Shown here one piece after another: positions 43,894-56,840 of a stretch of 64,000 nucleotides of DNA (positions are counted from its first letter, which is position 1; every line of letters starts with the position of its first letter). The position numbers and the translations under genes were made by a program. A model generated the notes under the pieces. It did not search any database and was not told where the DNA came from. It worked only from the letters and a program-made list of their open reading frames with translations. The stretch is from Nonomuraea indica (GTDB taxonomy: Bacteria; Actinomycetota; Actinomycetes; Streptosporangiales; Streptosporangiaceae), in the NCBI RefSeq assembly GCF_002850745.1, contig NZ_KZ559474.1, positions 62,001 to 126,000 of the forward strand, in the 5' to 3' direction.

Positions 43894-44313
43894 GTGACCG
43901 TATATGTGGGAAACGCCGACCTGGACGCGGCCGAGGACGCCGGCTGGCTGCTCGGGCACTTCAAGGCCGGCGGCGACCCCCGCCACAGCACGGACGTCGA
44001 GATCAAATGGGGTGTCCACGCGGCCGGTGACGTGCGGGCCGCGTGGACCGCGGGGGAGACCCGCACCGCGCTGCTCGTGCTGATCAGCGGCCGCTTCCGC
44101 GTCGAGCTGCCCGGCCGTAGCGTGCTGCTGGAGCGGCGCGGCGACTACGTCGTGTGGGGCCGCGGGGTCGACCACTCCTGGCGCGCCGAGGAGGACTCGG
44201 TGGTGCTCACCGTGCGCTGGCCGTCCGTGCCCGGTTACGCGGTCCCGCCGAGCGCCCAGGAAGCCTCCCGGAGGCGCCGGAGGGCGCGGCCGGGAAGTAC
44301 CCTTGATGGCTGA
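43894..44313 (+). CDS. Cupin-fold small protein
   Basis: 139 residues, single-domain beta-barrel: ALLVLISGRFRVELPGRSVLLE, then GDYVVWGRGVDHSWRAEEDSVVLTVRWPS, the usual cupin pattern with a His in the second motif. Ends in a Ser/Arg-rich tail. Starts GTG 43894. A possible promoter TTGCCT/TAGCGT lies just upstream but at short spacing. Comparable actinobacterial proteins are sometimes mislabelled signal peptidase; nothing here supports that. Function unknown. Confidence 0.7.
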   Translation: MTVYVGNADLDAAEDAGWLLGHFKAGGDPRHSTDVEIKWGVHAAGDVRAAWTAGETRTALLVLISGRFRVELPGRSVLLERRGDYVVWGRGVDHSWRAEEDSVVLTVRWPSVPGYAVPPSAQEASRRRRRARPGSTLDG

Positions 44314-44378
44314 GACCCCCGCGACCCGACCCGGCCGGGGGTAGTCGTGTTGCCGTCGTGGGGCTGTGGGCGTATCTG

Positions 44379-47867
<3,489 letters not shown>

Positions 47868-47895
47868 CCGGGGTTTTTGTCGGAAAGGGACGCAC

Positions 47896-48495
47896 GTGAA
47901 GTCGATTCGAGCGGCTGTGGCCGCTGCCGCCGTGGGTGCGAGCCTCGTCGCGCTGACCGCCTGTTCCTCCCCCATGGAGGCCGGCGCGGCGGCCGTCGTG
48001 GGCGGCGAGCGCATCTCGGCCAGTGACCTGAACAGGAACGTCCAGGAGTACGAGGCGGCGCTGAAGCGGGCCGGCATCCAGCCCGACCAGCTGCCCGCTC
48101 CCATCACCCAGTTCGTGCTGACGCGGATGGCCAACCAGAGCGCGTTCGAGCAGCTCGCCGCCAAGCACAACATCAAGGTGAGCGAGGCCGAGGTCGACAA
48201 CGGGCTCAAGGACCCCGGCCAGTACCAGTCGCCCGAGATCAACCTGCTGGCCAAGGGCGTCTCGCCGGCCGACGCTCGCGCGTACCTGCGGGCCGAGCTG
48301 GGCGTGGTCAAGCTGCAGCGGCAGTTCGGCGGCCCCGAGGACCAGAACGCCCAGGCCAGGCTCCAGCAGGAGTTCGGCGCGATCAAGATGGTCTACAGCC
48401 CCCGCTACGGCCAGTTCACCAACGAGCAGGGCTTCGTCGACACCGGCCGCTTCGGCAAGCTGGTCCAGCAGAACCAGCAGCCGGCCCAGGGCTGA
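47896..48495 (+). CDS. SurA N-terminal domain lipoprotein
   Basis: 199-residue extracytoplasmic chaperone-like lipoprotein. Lipobox LTACSS (Cys23) follows a hydrophobic signal. VVGGERISASDLNRNVQEYEAAL and KHNIKVSEAEVDNGLK are the SurA-like chaperone domain; there is no peptidyl-prolyl isomerase domain. GGAAAGGGA precedes GTG 47896. Its position between mfd and mazG is usual in actinobacteria. Confidence 0.9.
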   Translation: MKSIRAAVAAAAVGASLVALTACSSPMEAGAAAVVGGERISASDLNRNVQEYEAALKRAGIQPDQLPAPITQFVLTRMANQSAFEQLAAKHNIKVSEAEVDNGLKDPGQYQSPEINLLAKGVSPADARAYLRAELGVVKLQRQFGGPEDQNAQARLQQEFGAIKMVYSPRYGQFTNEQGFVDTGRFGKLVQQNQQPAQG

Positions 48496-48507
48496 CGGGG
48501 CCGATCC

Positions 48508-49452
48508 GTGCCGCTGATCGTCGTCACCACCTCCCCGCGGGTAGCGCCCGGCCTGCTCAGCCACCAGGCGTGGCGGGCGTTCGGGTCGGGCCGGGTGCTG
48601 ACCGGCGCCGAGGACCATCCCCAGCTGCCCTACCTCGCGGAGGCCGGGGTCGAGGTGACGGTCGTGGAGCCCGACGCCGCGCGGCTGGCCCGCGAGGCGG
48701 TCGAGGGCACGGTGGTGTGGCTGGCCGACGGCCGCGGGTCCGACGAGGAGTTCATGCGCGCGCTCGGGCACGCGGCGATCGCGCTGGACGACCCGCCGGT
48801 CATCGAGGTCGTCCCCGGCTCGTACGACCTGCCGGGCGCCCGCGTGCTCGACCTGGTCGCCGTCATGGAGCGGCTGCGCGCCGAGTGCCCGTGGGACCGC
48901 GGGCAGACCCACGAGTCGCTCGTCCCGTACCTGCTCGAAGAGGCCTACGAGGTGCTCGAGACGATCGAGCAGGGCGACTACCCGGCGCTGCGCGAGGAAC
49001 TCGGCGACCTGCTGCTGCAGGTGGTCTTCCACGCCAAGGTGGCCGAGGGCTTCGACATGGACGACGTGGCGGCCGGCATCGTCGACAAGCTCGTCCGGCG
49101 GCACCCGCACGTGTTCGGCTCGGTGCGGGCCGACAGCGCCGACGAGGTCAGCGACAACTGGGAGGCCATCAAGGCCGCCGAGCGGGCCGCCAAGGGCGAG
49201 CGGTCCTCCGCGCTCGACGGCGTGCCGCTGGGCCAGCCCGCCCTGTCGCTGGCCGCCCAGCTCCTGCGCCGCGCCGAACGGGCCGGTGCGCCGGAGAGCC
49301 TCGCCTCGACGGTCGGACAGGGGGTCGGCCGGGAGTTGTTCGACCTGGTGCGCCGCGCCCAGCGGGCCGGCGTGGACGCCGAGGCCGAGCTGCGCGCCGC
49401 CGCCCGCTCCTACCGGGAGCGCGTGCACGCCTGGGAGACGCACCAGGCCTGA
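48508..49452 (+). CDS. mazG: Nucleoside triphosphate pyrophosphohydrolase MazG
   Basis: Hydrolyses (d)NTPs to monophosphate and pyrophosphate, limiting aberrant nucleotides. 314 residues: a ~110-residue N-terminal extension, then the MazG domain with RLRAECPWDRGQTHESLVPYLLEE, EELGDLLLQVVFHAKVAE and RRHPHVFG, the metal-binding ExxE..ExxD set. It starts GTG 48508, 12 bases after the lipoprotein stop, probably in one operon. Confidence 0.94.
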   Translation: MPLIVVTTSPRVAPGLLSHQAWRAFGSGRVLTGAEDHPQLPYLAEAGVEVTVVEPDAARLAREAVEGTVVWLADGRGSDEEFMRALGHAAIALDDPPVIEVVPGSYDLPGARVLDLVAVMERLRAECPWDRGQTHESLVPYLLEEAYEVLETIEQGDYPALREELGDLLLQVVFHAKVAEGFDMDDVAAGIVDKLVRRHPHVFGSVRADSADEVSDNWEAIKAAERAAKGERSSALDGVPLGQPALSLAAQLLRRAERAGAPESLASTVGQGVGRELFDLVRRAQRAGVDAEAELRAAARSYRERVHAWETHQA

Positions 49453-49519
49453 CCCGGCGCGCCGCTGGTACGCCTTGATCGGAAATGCCAGGATTGCCCC
49501 GGTCGACGGGGAGGTATCG

Positions 49520-50647
49520 ATGGCGCGGGTGCGGGAGCTGCTCCGGGGAGAGCCGCGCGAGCTGGCGGGCTACCGGCTCGTGGGCCGCCTCGGCGACGGC
49601 GGCCAGGGCAGCGTCTACCTGGGCGAGGACCCGACCGGCCGGCGGGTGGCGGTCAAGGTGCTGCACGCGCGCCTGCTGGGCGACGAGCGCGCCAGGCGTC
49701 GCTTCCTGCGGGAGTGCGTGCTGGCGGGCAAGGTGGCCGCCTTCTGCACGGCCAGGGTGCTCGACTCCGGGCTCGTGGACGGCCGGCCGTACATCGTGAG
49801 CGAGTACGTGCCCGGCCCGTCGCTGCGCGAGCTGGTGTCCAGGGAGGGGCCCCGGCGGGGCGGCGGCCTGGAGCGGCTGGCCGTCGGCACGGTGGCCGCC
49901 CTCGTCGCGATCCACCGCGCCGGGATCGTGCACCGCGACTTCAAGCCCGGCAACGTCCTCATCGGCCCCGACGGGCCCCGGGTGATCGACTTCGGCATCG
50001 CCACGGCTGTGGAGGCGGGCACCAGCGGCAGCGCCGTGGTCGGCACGCCGGCCTACATGTCGCCGGAGCAGATCGCGGGCGAGCCTGCGACGGCCGCCTC
50101 CGACATGTTCGGCTGGGCCGCCACGATGGCGTACGCGGCGACCGGCCGCGCGCCGTTCGCCGGGGGGTCGATCCCGGCGGTCGTGCACCGCGTCCTCACC
50201 GCCGAACCCGACCTCTCACGGGTCGGCGAGCCGCTGCGCTCGCTGCTGGCCGCCTGCCTCGCCAAGGACCCCGCGGCCCGCCCGTCGGCGGCCGGTGTGC
50301 TGGACGCCCTCATGGACGGCGGCGGGAACCTCCTGGACCGGTACCAGCGTGGCCCACGGTACGAGCGTGGCGGCCGGTTCGAGGGCGGCGGCCGGTTCGA
50401 GGACCTCGAACGGTACGAGGATCTCGAACGGTACGAGGGCGGCGACGGCACGTACCCGGTCGAAGGCAGGGGAGCGGACGCGGGGCCGGGGCGGCGCCTG
50501 TCGCCCCGCGGGCGCGCGCTCGCCGCCGGAGGGGTGGCCGTGCTCCTGCTGGGCGGGGTGATGCTGGGACTGGCCTGGCGCACCGACGTCGGCGCTCCGG
50601 CGCCGCCCGGGACCGTCACCGAGCCGATCGTCCGGGTGGGGCGCTGA
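49520..50647 (+). CDS. Transmembrane Ser/Thr protein kinase
   Basis: 375 residues. The kinase domain (about 14-270) has LGDGGQGSVYLGEDP, VAVKVLHA, HRDFKPGNVLI near 138 and DFGIAT. A charged juxtamembrane linker carries RYERGGRFEGGG/RFEDLERYED repeats (about 283-310). One membrane helix lies near 335-357 with a ~20-residue outside tail. ATG 49520 has GGGGAGG at good spacing. It lies between mazG and eno without obvious regulatory partner; sensing domain is minimal. Confidence 0.9.
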   Translation: MARVRELLRGEPRELAGYRLVGRLGDGGQGSVYLGEDPTGRRVAVKVLHARLLGDERARRRFLRECVLAGKVAAFCTARVLDSGLVDGRPYIVSEYVPGPSLRELVSREGPRRGGGLERLAVGTVAALVAIHRAGIVHRDFKPGNVLIGPDGPRVIDFGIATAVEAGTSGSAVVGTPAYMSPEQIAGEPATAASDMFGWAATMAYAATGRAPFAGGSIPAVVHRVLTAEPDLSRVGEPLRSLLAACLAKDPAARPSAAGVLDALMDGGGNLLDRYQRGPRYERGGRFEGGGRFEDLERYEDLERYEGGDGTYPVEGRGADAGPGRRLSPRGRALAAGGVAVLLLGGVMLGLAWRTDVGAPAPPGTVTEPIVRVGR

Positions 50648-50735
50648 CGGTGTCCGCGTGGACCCTGCGGTGGCCGGCGGCGGTACCGATAGGCTCTGAA
50701 GGCATATTGCCTTTTCGGACTTAGGAGCGCATCCC

Positions 50736-52013
<1,278 letters not shown>

Positions 52014-52093
52014 TTTCCGGGTACGGGCCCGTGATCGCGACCGGTCGCGGGCCCGTACGGCCGGACCGGACGCACGGACCGGCCACGGACGGA

Positions 52094-52150
52094 GACGGGG
52101 CGCGCGGACCGGACACGGACGTGGACGGGGCGCGCGGACCGGACACGGAC
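52094..52150. repeat. 30-bp direct repeat between eno and ftsB
   Basis: GACGGGGCGCGCGGACCGGA plus CACGGAC occurs at 52094-52120 and again at 52124-52150. Related CGGGTGCCGGGAC copies follow to about 52180. The 217-base gap (52014-52230) holds this repeat and no gene that I can support. Confidence 0.75.
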
Positions 52151-52230
52151 CGGGTGCCGGGACCGGGTGCCGGGACCGGGCGCACGGGTCGGACGGGGGC
52201 CGGACGCACGCACGAGGGGGGACGCGGAGC

Positions 52231-52653
52231 ATGGCCAAGAGGCCGCAGCTGACCGGGAGGGCCGCCATCCTGGCGATCGTGGTGTGCGCGATCGCGATGA
52301 GCCTGGCCTATCCGGTGCGCGAGTACATCGCCCAGCGCCGCGCCATCGCGGAGCTGCAGGCGGAGAAGTCGCGGGTCGAGGCCGACCGGCGGGCTCTGGA
52401 GGCGCAGGCCCGGCAGGTGCGCGACCCCAACTGGATCAAGCGCATCGCCAAGGAGCGCCTGCACTACTGCGGCCCGGGCGAGAAGTGCTACGTGGTGATG
52501 GAGGCCGAGCCGGGCACGTCGCAGACGGCCGTCAGGCAGGCCGCGCCCGCGCCGCCGTGGTACCAGACGTTGTGGAAGTCCGTCGAGGCCGCCGACGCGG
52601 GCACCGGCCGCAAGGCGGGCACGGGGGAGAAGGAGACCGTTGGACAGCCCTGA
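52231..52653 (+). CDS. Septum formation initiator family protein (FtsB/DivIC-like)
   Basis: 140 residues. One N-terminal membrane helix (about 8-28), then a coiled coil IAELQAEKSRVEADRRALEAQARQV (split here as heptads) and DPNWIKRIAKERLHYCGPGEKCYVV, the conserved DivIC-type end. A Pro/Gly tail follows. Acts in the divisome with FtsL/FtsQ. GGAG precedes ATG 52231; it overlaps the next gene by 14 bases. Confidence 0.9.
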   Translation: MAKRPQLTGRAAILAIVVCAIAMSLAYPVREYIAQRRAIAELQAEKSRVEADRRALEAQARQVRDPNWIKRIAKERLHYCGPGEKCYVVMEAEPGTSQTAVRQAAPAPPWYQTLWKSVEAADAGTGRKAGTGEKETVGQP

Positions 52654-53161
52654 GCCCAAGCCCGCCGAGGGCGTGCGGGACAGCGACGTGGAGGCGGTGC
52701 GGCGGCAGCTCGGCCGCCCGCCCCGAGGACTGCGCGGGGTGGCGCACCGCTGCCCGTGCGGCAACCCCGACGTGGTGGAGACCGCGCCGCGGCTGCCCGA
52801 CGGCTCGCCGTTCCCCACCCTCTACTACCTGACCTGTCCCCGGGCGGCCTCGGCCATCGGCACGCTGGAGGGCTCCGGCCTGATGCGCGAGATGCAGGCC
52901 AGGCTCGCGGACGATCCCGAGCTGGCCGCGCGCTACCAGGCCGCCCACGACGACTACGTCGCCCGGCGCGACAAGGCGGCCGAGGACGCCGGCATGGAGC
53001 CGCTTCCGCGGGATATGCAGAGCACCGGGGGCATGCCGTCGCGGGTCAAGTGCCTGCACGCGCTCGTCGCGCACGAGCTGGCCGCCCCCGGGACCAACCC
53101 GTTCGGCCGGGAGGCGCTCGATGCCCTCCCCGATTGGTGGAGTGACGGACCATGCGTGTAG
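52640..53161 (+). CDS. DUF501 domain protein
   Basis: 173 residues of a conserved actinobacterial family of unknown function. RGVAHRCPCGNPDVVETAPRL and FPTLYYLTCPRAASAIGTLEG carry conserved Cys/His, and RVKCLHALVAHELA is the signature end. TTG 52640 is chosen from family length and AAGGAGA upstream. It lies between ftsB and ppx and overlaps both. Confidence 0.88.
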   Translation: MDSPEPKPAEGVRDSDVEAVRRQLGRPPRGLRGVAHRCPCGNPDVVETAPRLPDGSPFPTLYYLTCPRAASAIGTLEGSGLMREMQARLADDPELAARYQAAHDDYVARRDKAAEDAGMEPLPRDMQSTGGMPSRVKCLHALVAHELAAPGTNPFGREALDALPDWWSDGPCV

Positions 53162-54096
53162 CCGCCGTCGACTGTGGCACCAACTCCGTACGACTGCTCG
53201 TCGCCGACATCCCGCACGACACGCTCACCGAGGTGGAGCGGCGGATGGAGATCGTACGGCTGGGGCAGGGCGTGGACGAGACCGGCCGGCTGTCGGCCGA
53301 GGCCGCGCAGCGCACCTTCGCCGCGATGCGCGGCTACCGCGAGCTGATCGACCGCCACGGCGCCAAGCGCACCAGAGTGGTGGCGACCAGCGCGACGCGT
53401 GACGCGGCCAACCGGCAGGAGTTCGTCGACGGGGTGCGCGAGATCTTCGGCGTCGAGCCGGAGGTGGTCAGCGGCGACGAGGAGGCGGAGCTGTCGTTCA
53501 CGGGCGCGACCCGCGGGCTGCTCCACCTGTCGCCGGAGACCGAGCACCCCGAGGGTCCGATGGGGCCCTACCTCGTGGTGGACATCGGCGGCGGCTCCAC
53601 CGAGTTCGTGCTCGGCTCGCGCCACGCCGAGCAGGCCCTCTCCGTCGACATCGGCTGCGTGCGGCTGACGGAGCGGCACCTGCGCGATGCCGGAGACCCG
53701 CCGTCGGCGGCGGCCCTGGAGGCCGTGGCCGCCGACATCGAGGCCGCGCTCGACAAGGTGACCGAGACGGTCGCCGTGGAGCGGGCGCACACGCTGGTCG
53801 GGCTGGCGGGATCGGTGACGACGGTGGCCGGCATCGCGCTCGGCCTGCCGGCCTACGACCGTGACCGGATCCACCACGCGCACATCACCGCCGAGGAGGT
53901 CCACGAGGTCACGCGGCGGCTGCTGACGATGACCCATGGTGAACGGGCCGGCATTCCGGTGATGCATCCGGGGCGGGTCGATGTCATCGGGGTGGGGGCC
54001 CTGATACTCGACACCGTCATGCGCCGCTTCGCGTTCTCGCAGGTCGTGGTCAGTGAGCACGACATCCTCGACGGAATTGCGTGGTCCATAGCCTAA
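53152..54096 (+). CDS. Exopolyphosphatase (Ppx/GppA family)
   Basis: Releases phosphate from polyphosphate or hydrolyses pppGpp. 314 residues, actin-like ATPase fold: VAAVDCGTNSVRLLVAD, RVVATSATRDAANRQEF, SGDEEAELSFTGA and YLVVDIGGGSTEFVLG are intact; GLAGSVTTVAGI follows. Short form without a C-terminal HD domain. Together with ppk, CYTH-CHAD and MutT1 it completes a polyphosphate set in this window. Confidence 0.93.
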   Translation: MRVAAVDCGTNSVRLLVADIPHDTLTEVERRMEIVRLGQGVDETGRLSAEAAQRTFAAMRGYRELIDRHGAKRTRVVATSATRDAANRQEFVDGVREIFGVEPEVVSGDEEAELSFTGATRGLLHLSPETEHPEGPMGPYLVVDIGGGSTEFVLGSRHAEQALSVDIGCVRLTERHLRDAGDPPSAAALEAVAADIEAALDKVTETVAVERAHTLVGLAGSVTTVAGIALGLPAYDRDRIHHAHITAEEVHEVTRRLLTMTHGERAGIPVMHPGRVDVIGVGALILDTVMRRFAFSQVVVSEHDILDGIAWSIA

Positions 54097-54272
54097 AAAG
54101 CGCCGCTAAATCGGACATTTCACGTTCGGCATCGTGTTGAGTGTGCAATCAGTATTGTGCTTAGGTAAAGGGGCATTACGGGGGCTTTGCCATATTGCCG
54201 GACACGTATGGTGTCGGCGTGGCGACCGTTCCCGAGCGCGTCTTTTCCCTCACGGAATGGAGCACTCTCACC

Positions 54273-55694
54273 ATGAAGTCATCATCACCGTTAGCGCGTC
54301 GGGCGGCGGCGTTCGGCGCCTCCGCCGCGATGCTGGCCGGCCTGATCGGGCTGGTCGCCACCCCGGCCCAGGCGGCCACCGCGGCCACGGCGTCCGCCTC
54401 GAAGGCCAAGCCCAAGGTCTCGGTGTCCACGCCGACGACCGCGGACCGCAGCTACGTGGGCGCCTGTCCGGCCAAGGTCTCGTTCTCGGCCAAGATCAAG
54501 GTCAAGCTCACCGGCAGGACCACGCTGGCCTACCGCTGGCTGCACGGTGACGGGTCCGCGAGCAAGGTCAAGACGATCAAGCTCAGCGGCAAGGGCACCA
54601 AGTACGTCAAGGTGTCGCAGTCCAACACCTTCGGCGAGGACGTCGAGGGCTGGGAGGCCCTGCAGGTCCTCAGCCCGCGCAAGGTGACCTCCAAGAGGAG
54701 CCACTTCTCGGTCACCTGCGCCGAGTCGAAGGTCATCGACGAGGACCAGCTCAGCAACCGGTTCCGGGTCTCCGCCCGCGCCTGGGCCAGCCCGAGCACC
54801 TACGTCGGGTCCTGCACCCCCGGGAACAAGGTCCACTTCGGCGGCGTGATCAAGGTCAACAAGCCGGCCTGGGTGAAGTACCGCTGGATCCTCAACGGCG
54901 AGGTCGTCGACTACGGCAAGACCAAGGTGTGGAGCAGCAAGCGGGTCGGCTTCGGCATCTCCCCCCGGGAGAGCCAGCGCGGCTACGCCAAGCTCGAGGT
55001 CCTGCGTCCGGGCCACGCCGTGTCCAACAGGGCCTACTACAAGGTCGTCTGCCAGGACGAGGCTCCGGCTCCCCGCGTGTCCGTCTCCGGCCTGGTGACG
55101 GCGACCAACCACGAGACCTGCGCGGTCAGCGCGCACGCGAACGTCAGCTCGACCGCCCGCGGCCGAGTCGAGTACGCGTGGAAGCTGAACGGCCGCACCG
55201 TCAAGACCGACGACGTCTGGTTCCGCCACGGCGGCACCCGTAACGTCCAGCTCGACGAGCAGGCGCTGAGTGGTTACGCCACCAAGGGCGGCCGGATCAC
55301 GCTGACGGTCTCCGGGCCGCGCAACACCGACTCGATCACGCAGTCCTACGCCGCGTGCGAGGCGCCGAAGCCCAAGGTCTCGGTGTCCAGCGTGACGGTC
55401 GCGGGGCAGCGCAACGACATGTGCGCCGACAACCGGGGCCCGGGTGTGGACTTCCAGGCCACGCTCACCAGCACCGGCCCGGCCACGGTCAAGTACTACT
55501 GGGTCATCAACGGCAAGCGCGAGCACGAGACGCTCGAGCGCCAGGTGAACGGCAGCCTGAACGTGACCTGGGGCATCGGCGGCACCCACGGCGCCTCCGA
55601 GACCTCGGGCTCGGTCGCGCTGGTCGTCGTGAGCCCGAACGAGGCCGCCTCCGGCAGCACCACCTTCACGGCGACCTGCCCGCCGAAGGCCTGA
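54273..55694 (+). CDS. Secreted protein with four Cys-paired Ig-like repeats
   Basis: 473 residues. Signal peptide ends near ATPAQAA (about residue 33). Four tandem domains of about 100-110 residues follow, each opening with KVSVS or RVS(V/A), a first Cys after about 15 residues, a central YxWxLNG/WVINGK-like strand and a closing Cys (VTCAE, VVCQD, AACEA, ATCPP). It is a beta-sandwich array stabilised by one disulfide per domain. ATG 54273 has GGAG upstream; the 176-base leader is AT-richer, suggesting its own strong promoter. No enzyme motif seen; surface or hyphal coat function is inference. Confidence 0.85.
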   Translation: MKSSSPLARRAAAFGASAAMLAGLIGLVATPAQAATAATASASKAKPKVSVSTPTTADRSYVGACPAKVSFSAKIKVKLTGRTTLAYRWLHGDGSASKVKTIKLSGKGTKYVKVSQSNTFGEDVEGWEALQVLSPRKVTSKRSHFSVTCAESKVIDEDQLSNRFRVSARAWASPSTYVGSCTPGNKVHFGGVIKVNKPAWVKYRWILNGEVVDYGKTKVWSSKRVGFGISPRESQRGYAKLEVLRPGHAVSNRAYYKVVCQDEAPAPRVSVSGLVTATNHETCAVSAHANVSSTARGRVEYAWKLNGRTVKTDDVWFRHGGTRNVQLDEQALSGYATKGGRITLTVSGPRNTDSITQSYAACEAPKPKVSVSSVTVAGQRNDMCADNRGPGVDFQATLTSTGPATVKYYWVINGKREHETLERQVNGSLNVTWGIGGTHGASETSGSVALVVVSPNEAASGSTTFTATCPPKA

Positions 55695-55741
55695 CCCCCG
55701 ACGAGGGCTGACACGTCGGCCCGACCGGGATGAACGACCAG

Positions 55742-55775
55742 GCCGGATGGCGTCCCCGTGGCGCCATCCGGCTTT
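55742..55775 (+). terminator. Rho-independent terminator after the secreted repeat protein
   Basis: GCCGGATGGCG (55742-55752) pairs perfectly with 55762-55772 around a 9-base loop and is followed by TTTCT. Strongest intrinsic terminator in the window by stem plus T-run. Confidence 0.85.
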
Positions 55776-55784
55776 CTCGTTTGC

Positions 55785-55809
55785 CACTACTGCGTAAAGC
55801 GCAGTAGTG
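55785..55809. promoter_or_regulatory. Perfect palindrome, candidate PadR operator
   Basis: CACTACTGCG and CGCAGTAGTG enclose a 5-base spacer, 9 bases upstream of the padR GTG start. The site would overlap the promoter or transcription start, typical of PadR autoregulation. Confidence 0.65.
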
Positions 55810-55817
55810 TGCATGCC

Positions 55818-56162
55818 GTGGATAGCAGCCAGCTCCTCAAGGGCGTGCTCGACCTGGCCGTCCTCGCGGTGCTCGACGAGCGCGACGGCTACGGCTACGA
55901 CGTCGTCCGCAGGCTGAGGGAGGCGGGCCTGCACGACGTGGGCGACGCCTCGGTGTACGGGACGCTGCGCAGGCTGTTCAAGGCCGGCGCCCTCACCTCG
56001 TACGTGGTGGCCTCCGACGAGGGGCCCCATCGCAAGTACTACGGGCTGAACGAGGTCGGCAGGAGCATGTACGCCTCCTCCGCCCGGACCTGGACGTCTT
56101 TCGCGGCCACCATGGCATCCCTGCTCAAGGAGGGGCACAGTGACCCAGCACCTCGGTCCTGA
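55818..56162 (+). CDS. PadR family transcriptional regulator
   Basis: 114-residue winged-helix repressor: LLKGVLDLAVLAVLDERDGYGYDVVRRL, DASVYGTLRRLFKAGAL and GPHRKYYGLNEVG are classic PadR-s1 sequence. GTG 55818 is chosen because the upstream frame runs through the palindrome. It overlaps the HAAS-type gene by 23 bases. PadR-HAAS pairs are common, with PadR controlling its membrane partner. Confidence 0.92.
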   Translation: MDSSQLLKGVLDLAVLAVLDERDGYGYDVVRRLREAGLHDVGDASVYGTLRRLFKAGALTSYVVASDEGPHRKYYGLNEVGRSMYASSARTWTSFAATMASLLKEGHSDPAPRS

Positions 56163-56660
56163 GGCCGGCGACGGCCCCCTGGACACCCCGGCTCGCTACG
56201 CGCAGGCCGTGCGCACGGCCCTGGCCGGTCACCCCGACGCCGAGGAGCTGCTCGACGACCTCGACGACCACCTGGCGGAGATCGCGGCGGAGTCGGAGGT
56301 CCCGCTGGTGGAGCGGCTGGGGCCGCCGGCGGCGTACGCGGAGGAGCTCGTGGCCGCCTACGGGGGCCGGCCTGCGAGCCGCCAGAAACGCCGCCTGCGG
56401 CCCCTGGAGCGGTTGCGCGACCTCCATGTCAACCTGATGGGTAAGGGCCCTTACCGCGGCTTTGTGGGCTTCCTGCCGGAGCTGCGGCCGGGGTGGTGGG
56501 TGCTGCGTGGCTACCTGCTCGCCATGATCCTGGCCGGCTTCGCCGACGACCTGGTCGTGCCGGGCGACGCGCTGGGCTGGCTGCTGGTCGTCGCGTTCGC
56601 GGCGGCGTCGGTGTGGTGGGGCCGGTCCGCCCGGGGCCGCCTGGCGCTGCGGGGCGGGAA
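56140..56660 (+). pseudogene. 5' fragment of a HAAS-domain membrane protein gene, disrupted
   Basis: Starts GTG 56140 behind AAGGAGG. A helical HAAS domain (about 15-90: AEELLDDLDDHLAEIAAESEVPLVERLG, then PAAYAEELVAAYGG) precedes two membrane helices; homology-like sequence stops near SARGRLALRGGN (about 56660), where IS-derived sequence starts. The rest of the frame to 57009 is transposon sequence. The 3' part lies at 58178-58557. It is normally regulated by PadR. About 60-100 residues between the two fragments appear lost, from comparison with my memory of the family. Confidence 0.8.
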
Positions 56661-56694
56661 CAGCCGATTGGCCGCCAGGCGAACCGGCGTCTGG

Positions 56695-56840
56695 CGATCG
56701 GACGGGCCGTTTCCGCTGTTCGATGTACTGGCGCAGGACAGTGAGTGGCGCACCGCCGATCGCCATCCGCCCAACGCCGATACTTCGTCACGAACACCAC
56801 ATGGGCATGGAGGTTTGTGGTGGACGATACGATCAGCCGG
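56695..56840 (-). pseudogene. tnpA (Y1 transposase) remnant with central deletion
   Basis: The start region encodes LHAHVVFVTKYRR, the typical N-terminus of IS200-type TnpA, and directly after it, in another frame, lies GGAPLTVLRQYIEQRKRP, the typical C-terminus with the Tyr helix. The middle ~90 residues, including the HUH metal motif, are gone. It cannot be an active transposase. It is divergent from tnpB, the normal layout. Confidence 0.75.
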
